A DNA stretch of 47,191 bases from CAZASK01 sp964487845 (GTDB lineage: Bacteria > Chlamydiota > Chlamydiia > Chlamydiales > FEN-1388): contig CAZASK010000011.1 of assembly GCA_964487845.1 (NCBI GenBank), positions 1 through 47,191 of the forward strand, read 5' to 3'. A program made the position numbers and the translations under genes. Under the pieces are notes generated by a model, which was not told the origin of the DNA, searched no databases, and worked only from the letters and a program-made list of their open reading frames with translations. This document shows positions 9,111 through 16,833 of this stretch, piece by piece (the first letter of the stretch is position 1; the number at the start of each line of letters is the position of its first letter).

Positions 9111-9139
9111 TTGATATCAAATATGTTTTTTATTAGATT
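9111..9139 (+). promoter_or_regulatory. Candidate promoter with palindromic operator-like site
   Basis: TTGATA (9111-9116) and TAGATT (9134-9139) are separated by 17 bases, upstream of the small secreted protein gene. The -35 box is part of the perfect 10-base palindrome TTGATATCAA (9111-9120), which could be a repressor site. The assignment is by consensus and symmetry only. Confidence 0.35.
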
Positions 9140-9193
9140 TACCATACATCTGACACCCTCGTCATAAGGCGAGCTACAAAATGGAGGTTTTTC

Positions 9194-9418
9194 ATGTTAC
9201 AGCAATTTCTGTTTATCAGCGCAATTGCATTCTCACTATTTTCTGGGGCTCTTATCGCAGAAAGCACATGTAGCACATCTGACTATTCTTCTCAAGATGC
9301 AAAAGGATGCACCAGCATGTACACATGCTGCGAGCACCATGAAGTCATGCAAAGCACGATGGGCAAGTGCCCTAAGTGTGGAAAAGCATTGATCCCTTGC
9401 ACTCCAAAGACAAAATAA
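9194..9418 (+). CDS. Small secreted heavy-metal-binding-domain protein
   Basis: This 74-residue protein has a signal peptide (residues 1-22, cleavage probably after LIA). The mature part contains YTCCEHHEV followed by GKCPKCGKALIPC. This aligns with the heavy-metal-binding domain of copper-handling proteins, which normally reads YTCPMHPEV...PGKCPKCGMAL. The four framework residues Cys45, His48, Cys59 and Cys62 are kept. Both methionines of the usual motif are replaced (Glu47 and Lys64), and extra cysteines are present at 26, 39, 46 and 69, which suggests disulfides or altered metal choice. It would act in the periplasm or be exported. A strong ribosome binding site (GGAGG) precedes the ATG. 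It sits alone on the plus strand between two minus-strand LRR genes. Confidence 0.75.
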   Translation: MLQQFLFISAIAFSLFSGALIAESTCSTSDYSSQDAKGCTSMYTCCEHHEVMQSTMGKCPKCGKALIPCTPKTK

Positions 9419-9428
9419 CATCTTTTTT

Positions 9429-9483
9429 ACTCACATACGAAAGTTGCGCCTATATAAATCAGGAGCAATGACAGTATGTGAGT
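9429..9483. terminator. Possible bidirectional terminator or stem-loop
   Basis: ACTCACATAC (9429-9438) is the exact inverse of GTATGTGAGT (9474-9483), with TTGC/GCAA pairing inside the 35-base loop. It fills the gap between the convergent ends of the secreted metal-binding gene and LRR-2. There is no U tract in the right place on the plus strand, and the T run at 9423-9428 precedes the stem, so intrinsic termination is uncertain. Confidence 0.35.
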
Positions 9484-9484
9484 T

Positions 9485-11146
9485 CTAAATGTGTAATTTT
9501 CCAGAAAATTGCGTTATCAATTCATCAATGCTATTATTGATTTGGCAATCAGTAATGTCGAGCACGAGTAACTGTTTTTTATATAGCTCCATTATCTTTT
9601 TTATTTCTTCACCGTCCAAACTTGTTCCACTTGCGACTAAATAGCGAAGAGCTGAAAAAGAAGAATCTCCAAATGCTGAAATGCCCTTACAATTTCCAAC
9701 ATGAAGATCCTGCAGCGATCTTCCACATACACGAGCGAGTGTTTGAATAGCGTTATTATGTAGTCCCGTGTAGAATGCACGTAGCTTGCGTAGCTGAGAG
9801 AAACTCGCACCATCAAAATTTGTAATCTTTTTGCAAAATGCAATAGAAAGCTCTTCTAAATACTTACCAGATATGCTAATAAGTGGCTGAAATCCTTCAT
9901 CATCGAGGCCTGTCCCCGAAAGAAACGCCTTGCGAAGACGAGAAAATGAACACCCTGCAAAGCTCGTAATGCGAAGACACGATCGAATGCACAGCTCTTC
10001 TAAACTGTCTCCACATATGTTGCTGAGAGCTCGTAAGCCCTCGTTATTGAGTTGAGTTCCTGATGCCTCTACTTTTTTGAGTACACAAAACTGGCACCAC
10101 GAAAAACTACTGATATCTTTACAAGAGGTTATATACAGCTCTTGCAAAGAGTCTCCACAGCTATCACTTAAATCTTGGAGTGCTATATTATCCAAATTTG
10201 TGTTTGATGCATTCAGCGTACGAAGCGATGCAAATCCGCACGTCGCAAAGCTACTCATCAAGATGCAATCTTTCATATCAAGCTCTTCTAAACAGGGGCC
10301 ACAAGTATCACTCAAAACCTGAAGATCGTCGTCAGATAAATTCGTACCTACAATTCTTATTCTGCGTAGGCTCGAAAACTGACATCCATGCAAGCTCCTG
10401 ATTTCACTACACAATCCAATATCAAGATCTTCTATCGACTGTCCGCATACAATACTGAGCTCTTTGAGCCCCTCACTTGTTAAGCCACTTTCTGCAGCAT
10501 CTACCTTTCGAAGCTTCGAAAATGAACAACCTGCGAAGCTCGTGATATGCCTACAAGATGGCATGTGTAACTCTTCAATATCAGGGTAGAGCATGCTGAT
10601 CTTCTGGAAATCTTCGTTACATATGGTACGATCATTAATCACTAGCGTATGTATATGCTTCAGTGATTTCTGAAGCGACGGAATATCTTCTATATTGTTG
10701 AGCTGAAGTGTGACTCGTACATCTTGTTTTATTTTGTCATCAAAATGAGCAAGTTGTATAGGATTTGAAGGAAGTGTAATTGACTGAAGATAGGGAAAAT
10801 ACCCTCCTTGAAATGAAACTCTATAAAACAACTCTCTTGGGATAATCTCTAGCACTCGAATCGTCTCACGAAATTGATTATAGATTGTCTCTACAAGTTT
10901 ATTTGAAATTTCCAACTTGATGGTTGAAAATCGAATCGTATGCACGCCTTGTAATTTTTTAAAATCATGAACTTTTGCCGTCCCTACTTGCACAATATGC
11001 TCGAGCAGCATATCGGCAACTGGAGCAGGAAGAACTCTCGGATTTTTCCATCTTTCAAAACATATTTTTGTGTTTTTTGCAATCTTGTCTAGACACATCG
11101 ACTGCAAAGTTCTATTGTGTAACAAATCAACTACTGAAAGATCCAT
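9485..11146 (-). CDS. Leucine-rich-repeat protein with N-terminal BC-box/cullin-box-like element (LRR-2)
   Basis: This is a paralogue of the LRR protein at 7107-9038, 553 residues. It has seven 48-residue units (about residues 199-534) instead of nine and the same C-terminal cap. The N-terminal element is conserved at the same spacing: TLQSMCLDKI (13-22) and LPAPVADMLL (39-48), where LPxP is closer to the cullin-5 form of the SOCS box. The rest of the N-terminal region is clearly alignable (GVHTI, YNQFR, SFQGG-FPYL, ITLPS), so the element is under constraint. The frame is open further upstream to 11236 inside lpdA, but the ATG at 11144-11146 lies just downstream of the lpdA stop (20 bases from its end), has GGGG upstream and fits the paralogue. 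The gene may be read through from the suc operon. Function as a host ubiquitin-ligase adaptor is inferred. Confidence 0.85.
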   Translation of the reverse strand: MDLSVVDLLHNRTLQSMCLDKIAKNTKICFERWKNPRVLPAPVADMLLEHIVQVGTAKVHDFKKLQGVHTIRFSTIKLEISNKLVETIYNQFRETIRVLEIIPRELFYRVSFQGGYFPYLQSITLPSNPIQLAHFDDKIKQDVRVTLQLNNIEDIPSLQKSLKHIHTLVINDRTICNEDFQKISMLYPDIEELHMPSCRHITSFAGCSFSKLRKVDAAESGLTSEGLKELSIVCGQSIEDLDIGLCSEIRSLHGCQFSSLRRIRIVGTNLSDDDLQVLSDTCGPCLEELDMKDCILMSSFATCGFASLRTLNASNTNLDNIALQDLSDSCGDSLQELYITSCKDISSFSWCQFCVLKKVEASGTQLNNEGLRALSNICGDSLEELCIRSCLRITSFAGCSFSRLRKAFLSGTGLDDEGFQPLISISGKYLEELSIAFCKKITNFDGASFSQLRKLRAFYTGLHNNAIQTLARVCGRSLQDLHVGNCKGISAFGDSSFSALRYLVASGTSLDGEEIKKIMELYKKQLLVLDITDCQINNSIDELITQFSGKLHI

Positions 11147-11165
11147 TGTACGAGCCCCAAAACAA

Positions 11166-12512
11166 TTAATGAGCTTGACAAGCCGCCTCTTTAATAGCCT
11201 CAGAAATAGTAGGATGAGCAAAAGGAAGCGTTGCAAGATCGCGAAGTTTTGCCTTCATATGAAGAGCAAGTGATGCCACGGCAATCATTTCCGAAGCGTG
11301 CTTGGCGAATATATGAACCCCAAGCAGTCTATCTGTTTGTTTGTGGGCAATGACTTTTACAAAGCCTGTCTCATGGCCTGATGCCACAGCCCTTCCATTG
11401 ATGCGAAGAGGACAGCTTCCAATCTTAAGAGGCACAGATCCTTGCAACTCATCTTCTGAAAAGCCACACGACGCCACTTCTGGATCTGTATAGATGACAT
11501 TTGGAATCGCAATCATATCCACTTCTGATACCATTTTCGCAAAATATTCAGCAAGAGCGATTCCTTCTTCTGTGGCCCTATGAGCAAGCATTGGCCCTGT
11601 TACTAAATCTCCAACCGCATAAACAGACGGCACAGAAGTTTGATATTGGCTATTGATTTTTACATGGCCAGATTGCAGAATTTCCACTCCGATATTTTCA
11701 AGCCCGAGCTGGCTACTGTTTGGCTTTCTGCCAATAGCCACAAGAACCTTATCACAGCGATGCTCTTTTCTTTCTTTTTCTGATTGAGTGTATACAGATA
11801 CCCCAGCTTTTGTGTGTTCAATGCGCTCAACTTTTGTCTGAAAGAAAAATTCAAGACCTTGCTTTTGTAAGCACTCAAGCAAACCACGCCTCAGTGAGCT
11901 ATCGAAGCCAGCACAGAGCGTTGGCAAAAGCTCAATAAGTATGACTTGAGAACCTAATCGCTGATACACAGAAGCAAGCTCAATACCAATCACTCCTGCG
12001 CCAATAACTACAAGCTTTTTAGGGATAGATGCCATCTCTAATGCTCCCGTCGACGAAAGAATCGTCTCTTCATCAAAAGGAAGGTCAGGGAATGCGATAG
12101 GTGTAGATCCTGTTGCCAATACAATATTATGAGCTGTAATGCGCTCTTCTTTGCCTTCTTGTGCAATAGAGATTGTATGGGCATCCACACATGTTGCGTG
12201 TCCCGTAATGCGCTTGATTTGGAGTGAATCCAAACCTTTTGCTAAGCGCTCAATCGTAGTAGACTTTTGTTTCACTAGCGCTTCTTTATCAATCGACACT
12301 TTTCCTTGAATGATAGCTGAAGCTTTTACATCAGACAATAGCGCTGTGGCGGCCAGCAATGCTTTCGAAGGGATACATCCTTCATGCAGGCATGTTCCTC
12401 CAAGATAAGGCCTTTTTTCAATGAGTACAACTTTCAGACCAAGCGCTGTTGCTCTGTGAGCACAGGGATACCCAGCTGGACCTCCCCCAATAATAGCAAG
12501 ATCATATTCCAT
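11166..12512 (-). CDS. lpdA: Dihydrolipoamide dehydrogenase (E3)
   Basis: It reoxidises the dihydrolipoyl groups of E2 with FAD and NAD+, in the cytoplasm, for the 2-oxoglutarate dehydrogenase complex and possibly others. The 448 residues show the FAD-binding GGGPAG motif at the N-terminus, the redox disulfide in GGTCLHEGCIPSK (Cys41 and Cys46), the NAD-binding GAGVIGIELASVYQRLG, the second FAD motif YAVGDL and the C-terminal catalytic pair in AHPTISE (His433, Glu438). All key residues are present. The start lies one base after the sucB stop codon, so it is coupled to sucB. In C. trachomatis lpdA is, as far as I recall, not next to sucAB, so the linkage here is a difference. Confidence 0.95.
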   Translation of the reverse strand: MEYDLAIIGGGPAGYPCAHRATALGLKVVLIEKRPYLGGTCLHEGCIPSKALLAATALLSDVKASAIIQGKVSIDKEALVKQKSTTIERLAKGLDSLQIKRITGHATCVDAHTISIAQEGKEERITAHNIVLATGSTPIAFPDLPFDEETILSSTGALEMASIPKKLVVIGAGVIGIELASVYQRLGSQVILIELLPTLCAGFDSSLRRGLLECLQKQGLEFFFQTKVERIEHTKAGVSVYTQSEKERKEHRCDKVLVAIGRKPNSSQLGLENIGVEILQSGHVKINSQYQTSVPSVYAVGDLVTGPMLAHRATEEGIALAEYFAKMVSEVDMIAIPNVIYTDPEVASCGFSEDELQGSVPLKIGSCPLRINGRAVASGHETGFVKVIAHKQTDRLLGVHIFAKHASEMIAVASLALHMKAKLRDLATLPFAHPTISEAIKEAACQAH

Positions 12513-12513
12513 A

Positions 12514-13572
12514 TTAGATACCTATCAACTGCCTATCTGGATCTTCAATACAATTTTTTATATGCACCAAAAATGAAACAGCTTCTTTGCCATCGATAAT
12601 GCGATGGTCATAACTAAGCGCAAGATACATCATTGGCCTGATTACGATTTCATCACGGATGACGATGGCGCGTTTTTGAATTGCATGCATCCCCAAGATA
12701 GCACACTGTGGTGGATTAATGATTGGAGTCGAAAGAAGAGAGCCAAATACACCGCCATTGGTAATCGTAAAGCCTCCGCCGCGCAGATCTTCCATAGCTA
12801 TCTTCCCATCTCTTGCCTTTGCAGCATACATCTCGATCTGTTTTTCTATTTCAAAATAATGAAGATGTTCACACGAGCGAATCACAGGAACCAAAAGCCC
12901 TTTGTCTGTAGAAACCGCAATGCTCATATCAACGGAATTTCTATAAACAAGATCATCACCGTCTATATAGGCATTCACAGTAGGATATGCTTGCAAAGCA
13001 GACACACACGCTTTTACAAAAAAAGACATAAATCCAAGTTTTACGCCATATTTTTTCATAAAGACATCTTTGTATCTTTCCCTTATTTCCATCACTTGGG
13101 TCATATCTACTTCATTAAAAGTAGTTAACATCGCAGTATTATTTTTCGCTTCAAGAAGCCTTGTGGCAATTGCCTTTCTGAGTGCAGACATCGGCTTACG
13201 GACCTCTTTTGCTGCTGCTATAGGAGTGGGTACTGGCTTCGCCTCTAACCACTCCTCTGGACTCTTCCGAACAGCTTTCTCCCCTCCTTGAGATACTTGG
13301 GAAGGCTGTGGTGCTGGCGGCTCTGAATTTTTATAAGCTGCAGGTTCTATGGAGGCCACTTGAGCACCTATTTTGAGAACATCTCCAACAGCTACTTGAA
13401 ATCTCACCACTCCAGACACGGGAGCATATAATACCTGATTGAGCTTGTCAGTCTCTATTTCAATAAGCTCTGCATCTTGAGGCACAAGTGTTCCTGAGGC
13501 TACAATCATACGAGAAACTTTTACTTCAATTACTGATTCGCCAAGCGACGGGATGGTAACTGCTACTGTCAT
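12514..13572 (-). CDS. sucB: Dihydrolipoyl succinyltransferase (E2) of 2-oxoglutarate dehydrogenase
   Basis: This is the core enzyme that moves the succinyl group from lipoamide to CoA. Residues 1-76 form a lipoyl domain with the modified lysine in ETDKLNQ (Lys43). A flexible Pro/Ala-rich linker covers about 77-125 and the catalytic domain begins near 126 (RKPMSALRKAIATRL), ending with SYDHRIIDG (His323, Asp327). At 352 residues it is shorter than the E. coli enzyme (about 405). The difference is the missing peripheral subunit-binding domain, the small domain that normally docks E3 or E1: nothing resembling it is seen in the linker. The gene lies 16 bases after sucA and next to lpdA. Assignment to the 2-oxoglutarate rather than pyruvate complex rests on the sucA neighbour. 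Confidence 0.93.
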   Translation of the reverse strand: MTVAVTIPSLGESVIEVKVSRMIVASGTLVPQDAELIEIETDKLNQVLYAPVSGVVRFQVAVGDVLKIGAQVASIEPAAYKNSEPPAPQPSQVSQGGEKAVRKSPEEWLEAKPVPTPIAAAKEVRKPMSALRKAIATRLLEAKNNTAMLTTFNEVDMTQVMEIRERYKDVFMKKYGVKLGFMSFFVKACVSALQAYPTVNAYIDGDDLVYRNSVDMSIAVSTDKGLLVPVIRSCEHLHYFEIEKQIEMYAAKARDGKIAMEDLRGGGFTITNGGVFGSLLSTPIINPPQCAILGMHAIQKRAIVIRDEIVIRPMMYLALSYDHRIIDGKEAVSFLVHIKNCIEDPDRQLIGI

Positions 13573-13588
13573 ACTGCCTTACAACTCC

Positions 13589-16150
13589 TTAGTTATTGAA
13601 ACATCTTCTTAGAATATTGGCATGCTCTTGTTCATGAATGCTATGCGAGCCTACTGCCGGCGATGCACTCGCTGCTCTTCCTATATGCGCTAAAACACAT
13701 TCTTTTGGTAAGAGCCTCTGTATCTCATCTCGCAGATGTATATACGCTCCTGCGTTCTCTGGCTCTTCTTGCACAAAGATATAACGCTTAGCCTGGGGAA
13801 GACAATTTTTTACAGATTGACTAGGAAATGGATAGAGCTGTTCTATCCTTACAATGGCTGTCGATCGATTATCAACTTGTTTCATTGCCTGCACAATGTC
13901 GTAATAGATTCTTCCTTGACAGATCAAAACCTGCTGTGTCTTTTCCTTTGCAGCATTCAAGATCACCTCTTGAAAACTCTCCCCACATAAGGAAAAATGA
14001 CTTTTACATTCTGGATGTCTGAGCAGTCCCTTTGGCGTGAATACTACAAGTGGTTTTTTTCTCGTAGCTTGACGCACAAGCAGATGAAAATATTGAGCAG
14101 GAGTCGTAGGCGTCGCGACAGTGAGATTATTTTCTGCGCATAAAGACAAAAAGCGCTCAATCCGCGCTGAAGAATGTTCGGGACCTTGTCCTTCGTATCC
14201 ATGAGGGAGCAGAAGAGTCAGGTTGCTGATAGCACCCCATTTTTTTTCACCAGATGCAATATACTGATCGATTACTATCTGTGCACCATTCGCAAAATCA
14301 CCAAATTGCGCCTCCCAGATGGCAAGTGTCTGTGGATGAGCTATGCTAAAGCCATACTCAAAGGCTAGCGCCGCATATTCAGAAAGAAGAGAATCTATCA
14401 CCTCAAAAGTCCCTGGCTTTATGCAGGCAAGCGGTATGTGAGTGCGAGCCGTTTTCTGATCAACCCAAACCGCATGCCGCTGACTAAATGTGCCTCTACC
14501 AGAATCTTGCCCCGTAAGACGAAGATAAATCCCCTCTCGAAGAATCGTAATACATGCCAAAGTTTCTGCAAAAGACCAGTCCATCAAAAAGTCATCTTTT
14601 TTCGAAAGCTGACTAATGCGTTCTTCGATAACTTTTTGCACTCGTGGGTGGAGAGAAAAACCAGCTGGCACATGATAAAGCGAAGATGCTGCCTGTCTCA
14701 ATTCGTCGAGGTGACAAACAAGTGCTGATTGAACGACCTCTTCTGGAGAAGACAGTTCATTGATGATAGCTCGCTTCGTAAATGCTGCATCTAATTTTTC
14801 CCGATATCGCTGTTCGTATTCTGTCAACTCCTGCTCAGAAAACCCCTCTTGGATAAGTTTTTCTTTATAGATCGTCTTTATAGTTTGCTTTTGCTTGATG
14901 AGTGCATACATAGCAGGCTGTGTAAAGGCGGGTTCGTCACTTTCATTGTGTCCATGCTTGCGATATCCATACAACGAGACGAAGACATCGACATGAAAGC
15001 GATTTCTCAATTCTAGCGCTGAAATAGTTGCCCAAACACATGCTTCTGGGTCTTCAGCGTTGACGTGAAAAACAGGAAATCCAAATGACTTTGCGATATC
15101 GGTGCAATATCTTGTAGAGCGCTCAAAACGAGGGTCTGTTGTAAATCCAATTTGATTATTGATCACAAAATGAACTGTTCCACCTGTTGAATATCCAGGC
15201 AATCGAGAAAGCTGCAAAGTCTCGTACACCACTCCTTGACCACTTAAAGAGGCATCACCATGAATGAGAATGGGCACGATTTTTTCTTGAGCTGTATCTT
15301 GCATAGCGCGCTGTAGTCCACGAGCATAGCCTTCGACGACAGCATCCACTGACTCAAGATGACTTGGGTTGGCGACCAATGAAACAGCAAGTTTTCTACC
15401 CGACAATGTCGTAATAGACGCGGTGTATCCCTTATGATATTTTACATCTCCTACATCTCCAACACTTGTTGTCTGATCTTCAAATTCTGCTAATAGCTGC
15501 TCGATTGGCTTTTCTAAAATATTTGCCATAACGTTCAGCCTTCCGCGATGTGCCATTCCAAGAACTACTTTTTCACTTCCTAGCTGAGCAGCACGCTCAA
15601 GCAAAAAGGCAAGTGCAGGAATAAGAGTATCGGACCCCTCTAAGGAAAAACGCTTTTGCCCGACATACTTGGTATGTAAAAAAAGTTCAAAACCTTCTGC
15701 TTGCACAAGCTGTTTATATATCATCTTTTTTTGTTCTTTCCCTAGAGGAATACGGCCTGCTAATCTCTCAAATCGCTCTTGTATCCAGGCTGCAATCTCT
15801 TCTGTTACCAAGTCCAAGTACTCAATACCCATTCGATCGGCGTATACTGCTTGTAGAGATGACAAGATGGCAGAAAGCGGCAGAGCAGGCTCTTCACAAA
15901 GCCCCATCGTGGGGTAGAGCGCCTTTTGCTCCTCTTGAGAAAAGCCAAGCCCCTCTGCACTATATCTCTTATGAAGAAGAGGCCTTTCTTCCAGTGGATT
16001 CACATGACAGAAAAGATGTCCCTCTTGTCTGTATAACCGAATCGCCCGTTCAAGCCGGCCTCCTTCGGACAAAGGCATCTTTTCTCGAGGGCTCAACTCT
16101 ACAGATTCCAAAAATGATAGGTTGTCAGCATTTATTTCATCTTCCATCAT
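13589..16150 (-). CDS. sucA: 2-oxoglutarate dehydrogenase E1 component
   Basis: This thiamine-diphosphate enzyme decarboxylates 2-oxoglutarate and passes succinyl to the E2 lipoyl group. Typical segments are KRFSLEGSDTLIP, MAHRGRLNVMAN, YHKGYTA, NPSHLESVDAVVEG, IHGDASLSGQGVVYE, NNQIGFTTDP, GHNESDEPAFTQP, GQDSGRGTFSQRHAV and GYEGQGPEHSSARIERFL. With 853 residues it is shorter than the E. coli enzyme (about 930). It lacks the usual N-terminal stretch of about 40 residues (SGxNxxYIExLY...DPxSVDxxW) that contacts E2. The frame upstream stays open for about 30 codons but has no usable start codon. It heads the sucA-sucB-lpdA operon and is divergent from the CT053-like gene. Confidence 0.94.
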   Translation of the reverse strand: MMEDEINADNLSFLESVELSPREKMPLSEGGRLERAIRLYRQEGHLFCHVNPLEERPLLHKRYSAEGLGFSQEEQKALYPTMGLCEEPALPLSAILSSLQAVYADRMGIEYLDLVTEEIAAWIQERFERLAGRIPLGKEQKKMIYKQLVQAEGFELFLHTKYVGQKRFSLEGSDTLIPALAFLLERAAQLGSEKVVLGMAHRGRLNVMANILEKPIEQLLAEFEDQTTSVGDVGDVKYHKGYTASITTLSGRKLAVSLVANPSHLESVDAVVEGYARGLQRAMQDTAQEKIVPILIHGDASLSGQGVVYETLQLSRLPGYSTGGTVHFVINNQIGFTTDPRFERSTRYCTDIAKSFGFPVFHVNAEDPEACVWATISALELRNRFHVDVFVSLYGYRKHGHNESDEPAFTQPAMYALIKQKQTIKTIYKEKLIQEGFSEQELTEYEQRYREKLDAAFTKRAIINELSSPEEVVQSALVCHLDELRQAASSLYHVPAGFSLHPRVQKVIEERISQLSKKDDFLMDWSFAETLACITILREGIYLRLTGQDSGRGTFSQRHAVWVDQKTARTHIPLACIKPGTFEVIDSLLSEYAALAFEYGFSIAHPQTLAIWEAQFGDFANGAQIVIDQYIASGEKKWGAISNLTLLLPHGYEGQGPEHSSARIERFLSLCAENNLTVATPTTPAQYFHLLVRQATRKKPLVVFTPKGLLRHPECKSHFSLCGESFQEVILNAAKEKTQQVLICQGRIYYDIVQAMKQVDNRSTAIVRIEQLYPFPSQSVKNCLPQAKRYIFVQEEPENAGAYIHLRDEIQRLLPKECVLAHIGRAASASPAVGSHSIHEQEHANILRRCFNN

Positions 16151-16211
16151 CTCTGATATAGCGCTGTTTCTATTTTCAGCGATATGATTTTTCTTGAAAA
16201 AAAAATTTTTA

Positions 16212-16290
16212 TTGGCAGAATGGTCGCAAATCAGATCATATTTGGGACATCAATTTTTCTTTTTCCAAAATATCTCTATTTTGGCAGAAT
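16212..16290. repeat. Direct repeat TTGGCAGAAT in the sucA upstream region
   Basis: TTGGCAGAAT occurs at 16212-16221 and again at 16281-16290, 69 bases apart, in the divergent intergenic region of sucA and the acidic-protein gene. The first six bases resemble a -35 box. It could be a regulator site, but two copies are weak evidence. I saw no convincing complete promoter on either strand here. Confidence 0.3.
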
Positions 16291-16335
16291 AGTTGACCAA
16301 ATTAGTTTGTGTTAATAACAATTGCAGGATGGAAG

Positions 16336-16833
16336 ATGAAACCGATTAAAAGTGAACGACTAAGAAAATTAGAAACAGAATTAAACGATCTCGAACAATG
16401 GTTGAAATTGGGCCTTGTACCAAAAAAAGATCTCGACAAACACAAAGAGGAGATCAAGGCCTTAAAACTGCGGATACAGGAAGAAAAAGAGCGACTGCAA
16501 TTTTTGAAAGAAGGTGGCGAGGCAGAAGAATTTATTGTTCCCAAGCGACAAAATGCAAAAGCTGGATATAATGAGATGCCTACTATCCCAGATGTCGATA
16601 TTGCAGAGACTGGATCTGGACTGACAGACGCTGGCTTTGAAATGGAGACTTATCTGAGTGAAGAGTCTACATATGAAGATGACAGCGAAGGCCATGATGA
16701 GACCTCTGCTCATGACGCAGATGACGAACAAGAAAAAGACGAAGATGATACAGAAGAAGACGAGTCCTATTTTAGCGATCGAAACAGATGGCGCCGCGGT
16801 GGAATCGTCGACCCTGAAGCTGATGAGTGGTAA
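16336..16833 (+). CDS. Conserved chlamydial acidic protein (CT053-like)
   Basis: The function is unknown. The protein has about 165 residues. The N-terminal 60 residues are highly charged and predicted to form a coiled coil (RKLETELNDLEQWLKLGL, then EEIKALKLRIQEEKERLQFL). The C-terminal half is very acidic with runs of Asp/Glu, ending in RWRRGGIVDPEADEW. The family assignment rests on position between hemW and sucA, as in C. trachomatis, and on the coiled-coil start, not on a known domain. The frame extends to a GTG at 16309, but the ATG at 16336 has GGATGGAAG before it. It overlaps hemW by 11 bases. Confidence 0.75.
   Translation: MKPIKSERLRKLETELNDLEQWLKLGLVPKKDLDKHKEEIKALKLRIQEEKERLQFLKEGGEAEEFIVPKRQNAKAGYNEMPTIPDVDIAETGSGLTDAGFEMETYLSEESTYEDDSEGHDETSAHDADDEQEKDEDDTEEDESYFSDRNRWRRGGIVDPEADEW

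Noticed and set aside
7107..11146. Regular 144-base periodicity that could be taken for a CRISPR or DNA satellite
   Set aside because: The periodicity is codon-phased, degenerate at the DNA level and explained by the LRR units; there are no constant short repeats with unique spacers.
11147..11236. N-terminal extension of LRR-2 (MQRFLLLILLFLRLLKRR), which looks like a membrane signal
   Set aside because: It is the reverse-frame reading of the end of lpdA; the ATG at 11146 has an upstream site and matches the paralogue.
16151..16250. Possible longer sucA start or a frameshift at the run of nine T, which could restore the missing E1 N-terminus
   Set aside because: The in-frame upstream codons contain no ATG, GTG or TTG before a TGA, and the residues they encode (NKNFFFKKNHIAENR) do not resemble the expected segment.
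16658..16822. Extension of HemW by 55 residues rich in Lys and Met
   Set aside because: The stretch lies inside the acidic CT053-like gene in another frame; the radical SAM family starts close to the CxxxCxxC motif.
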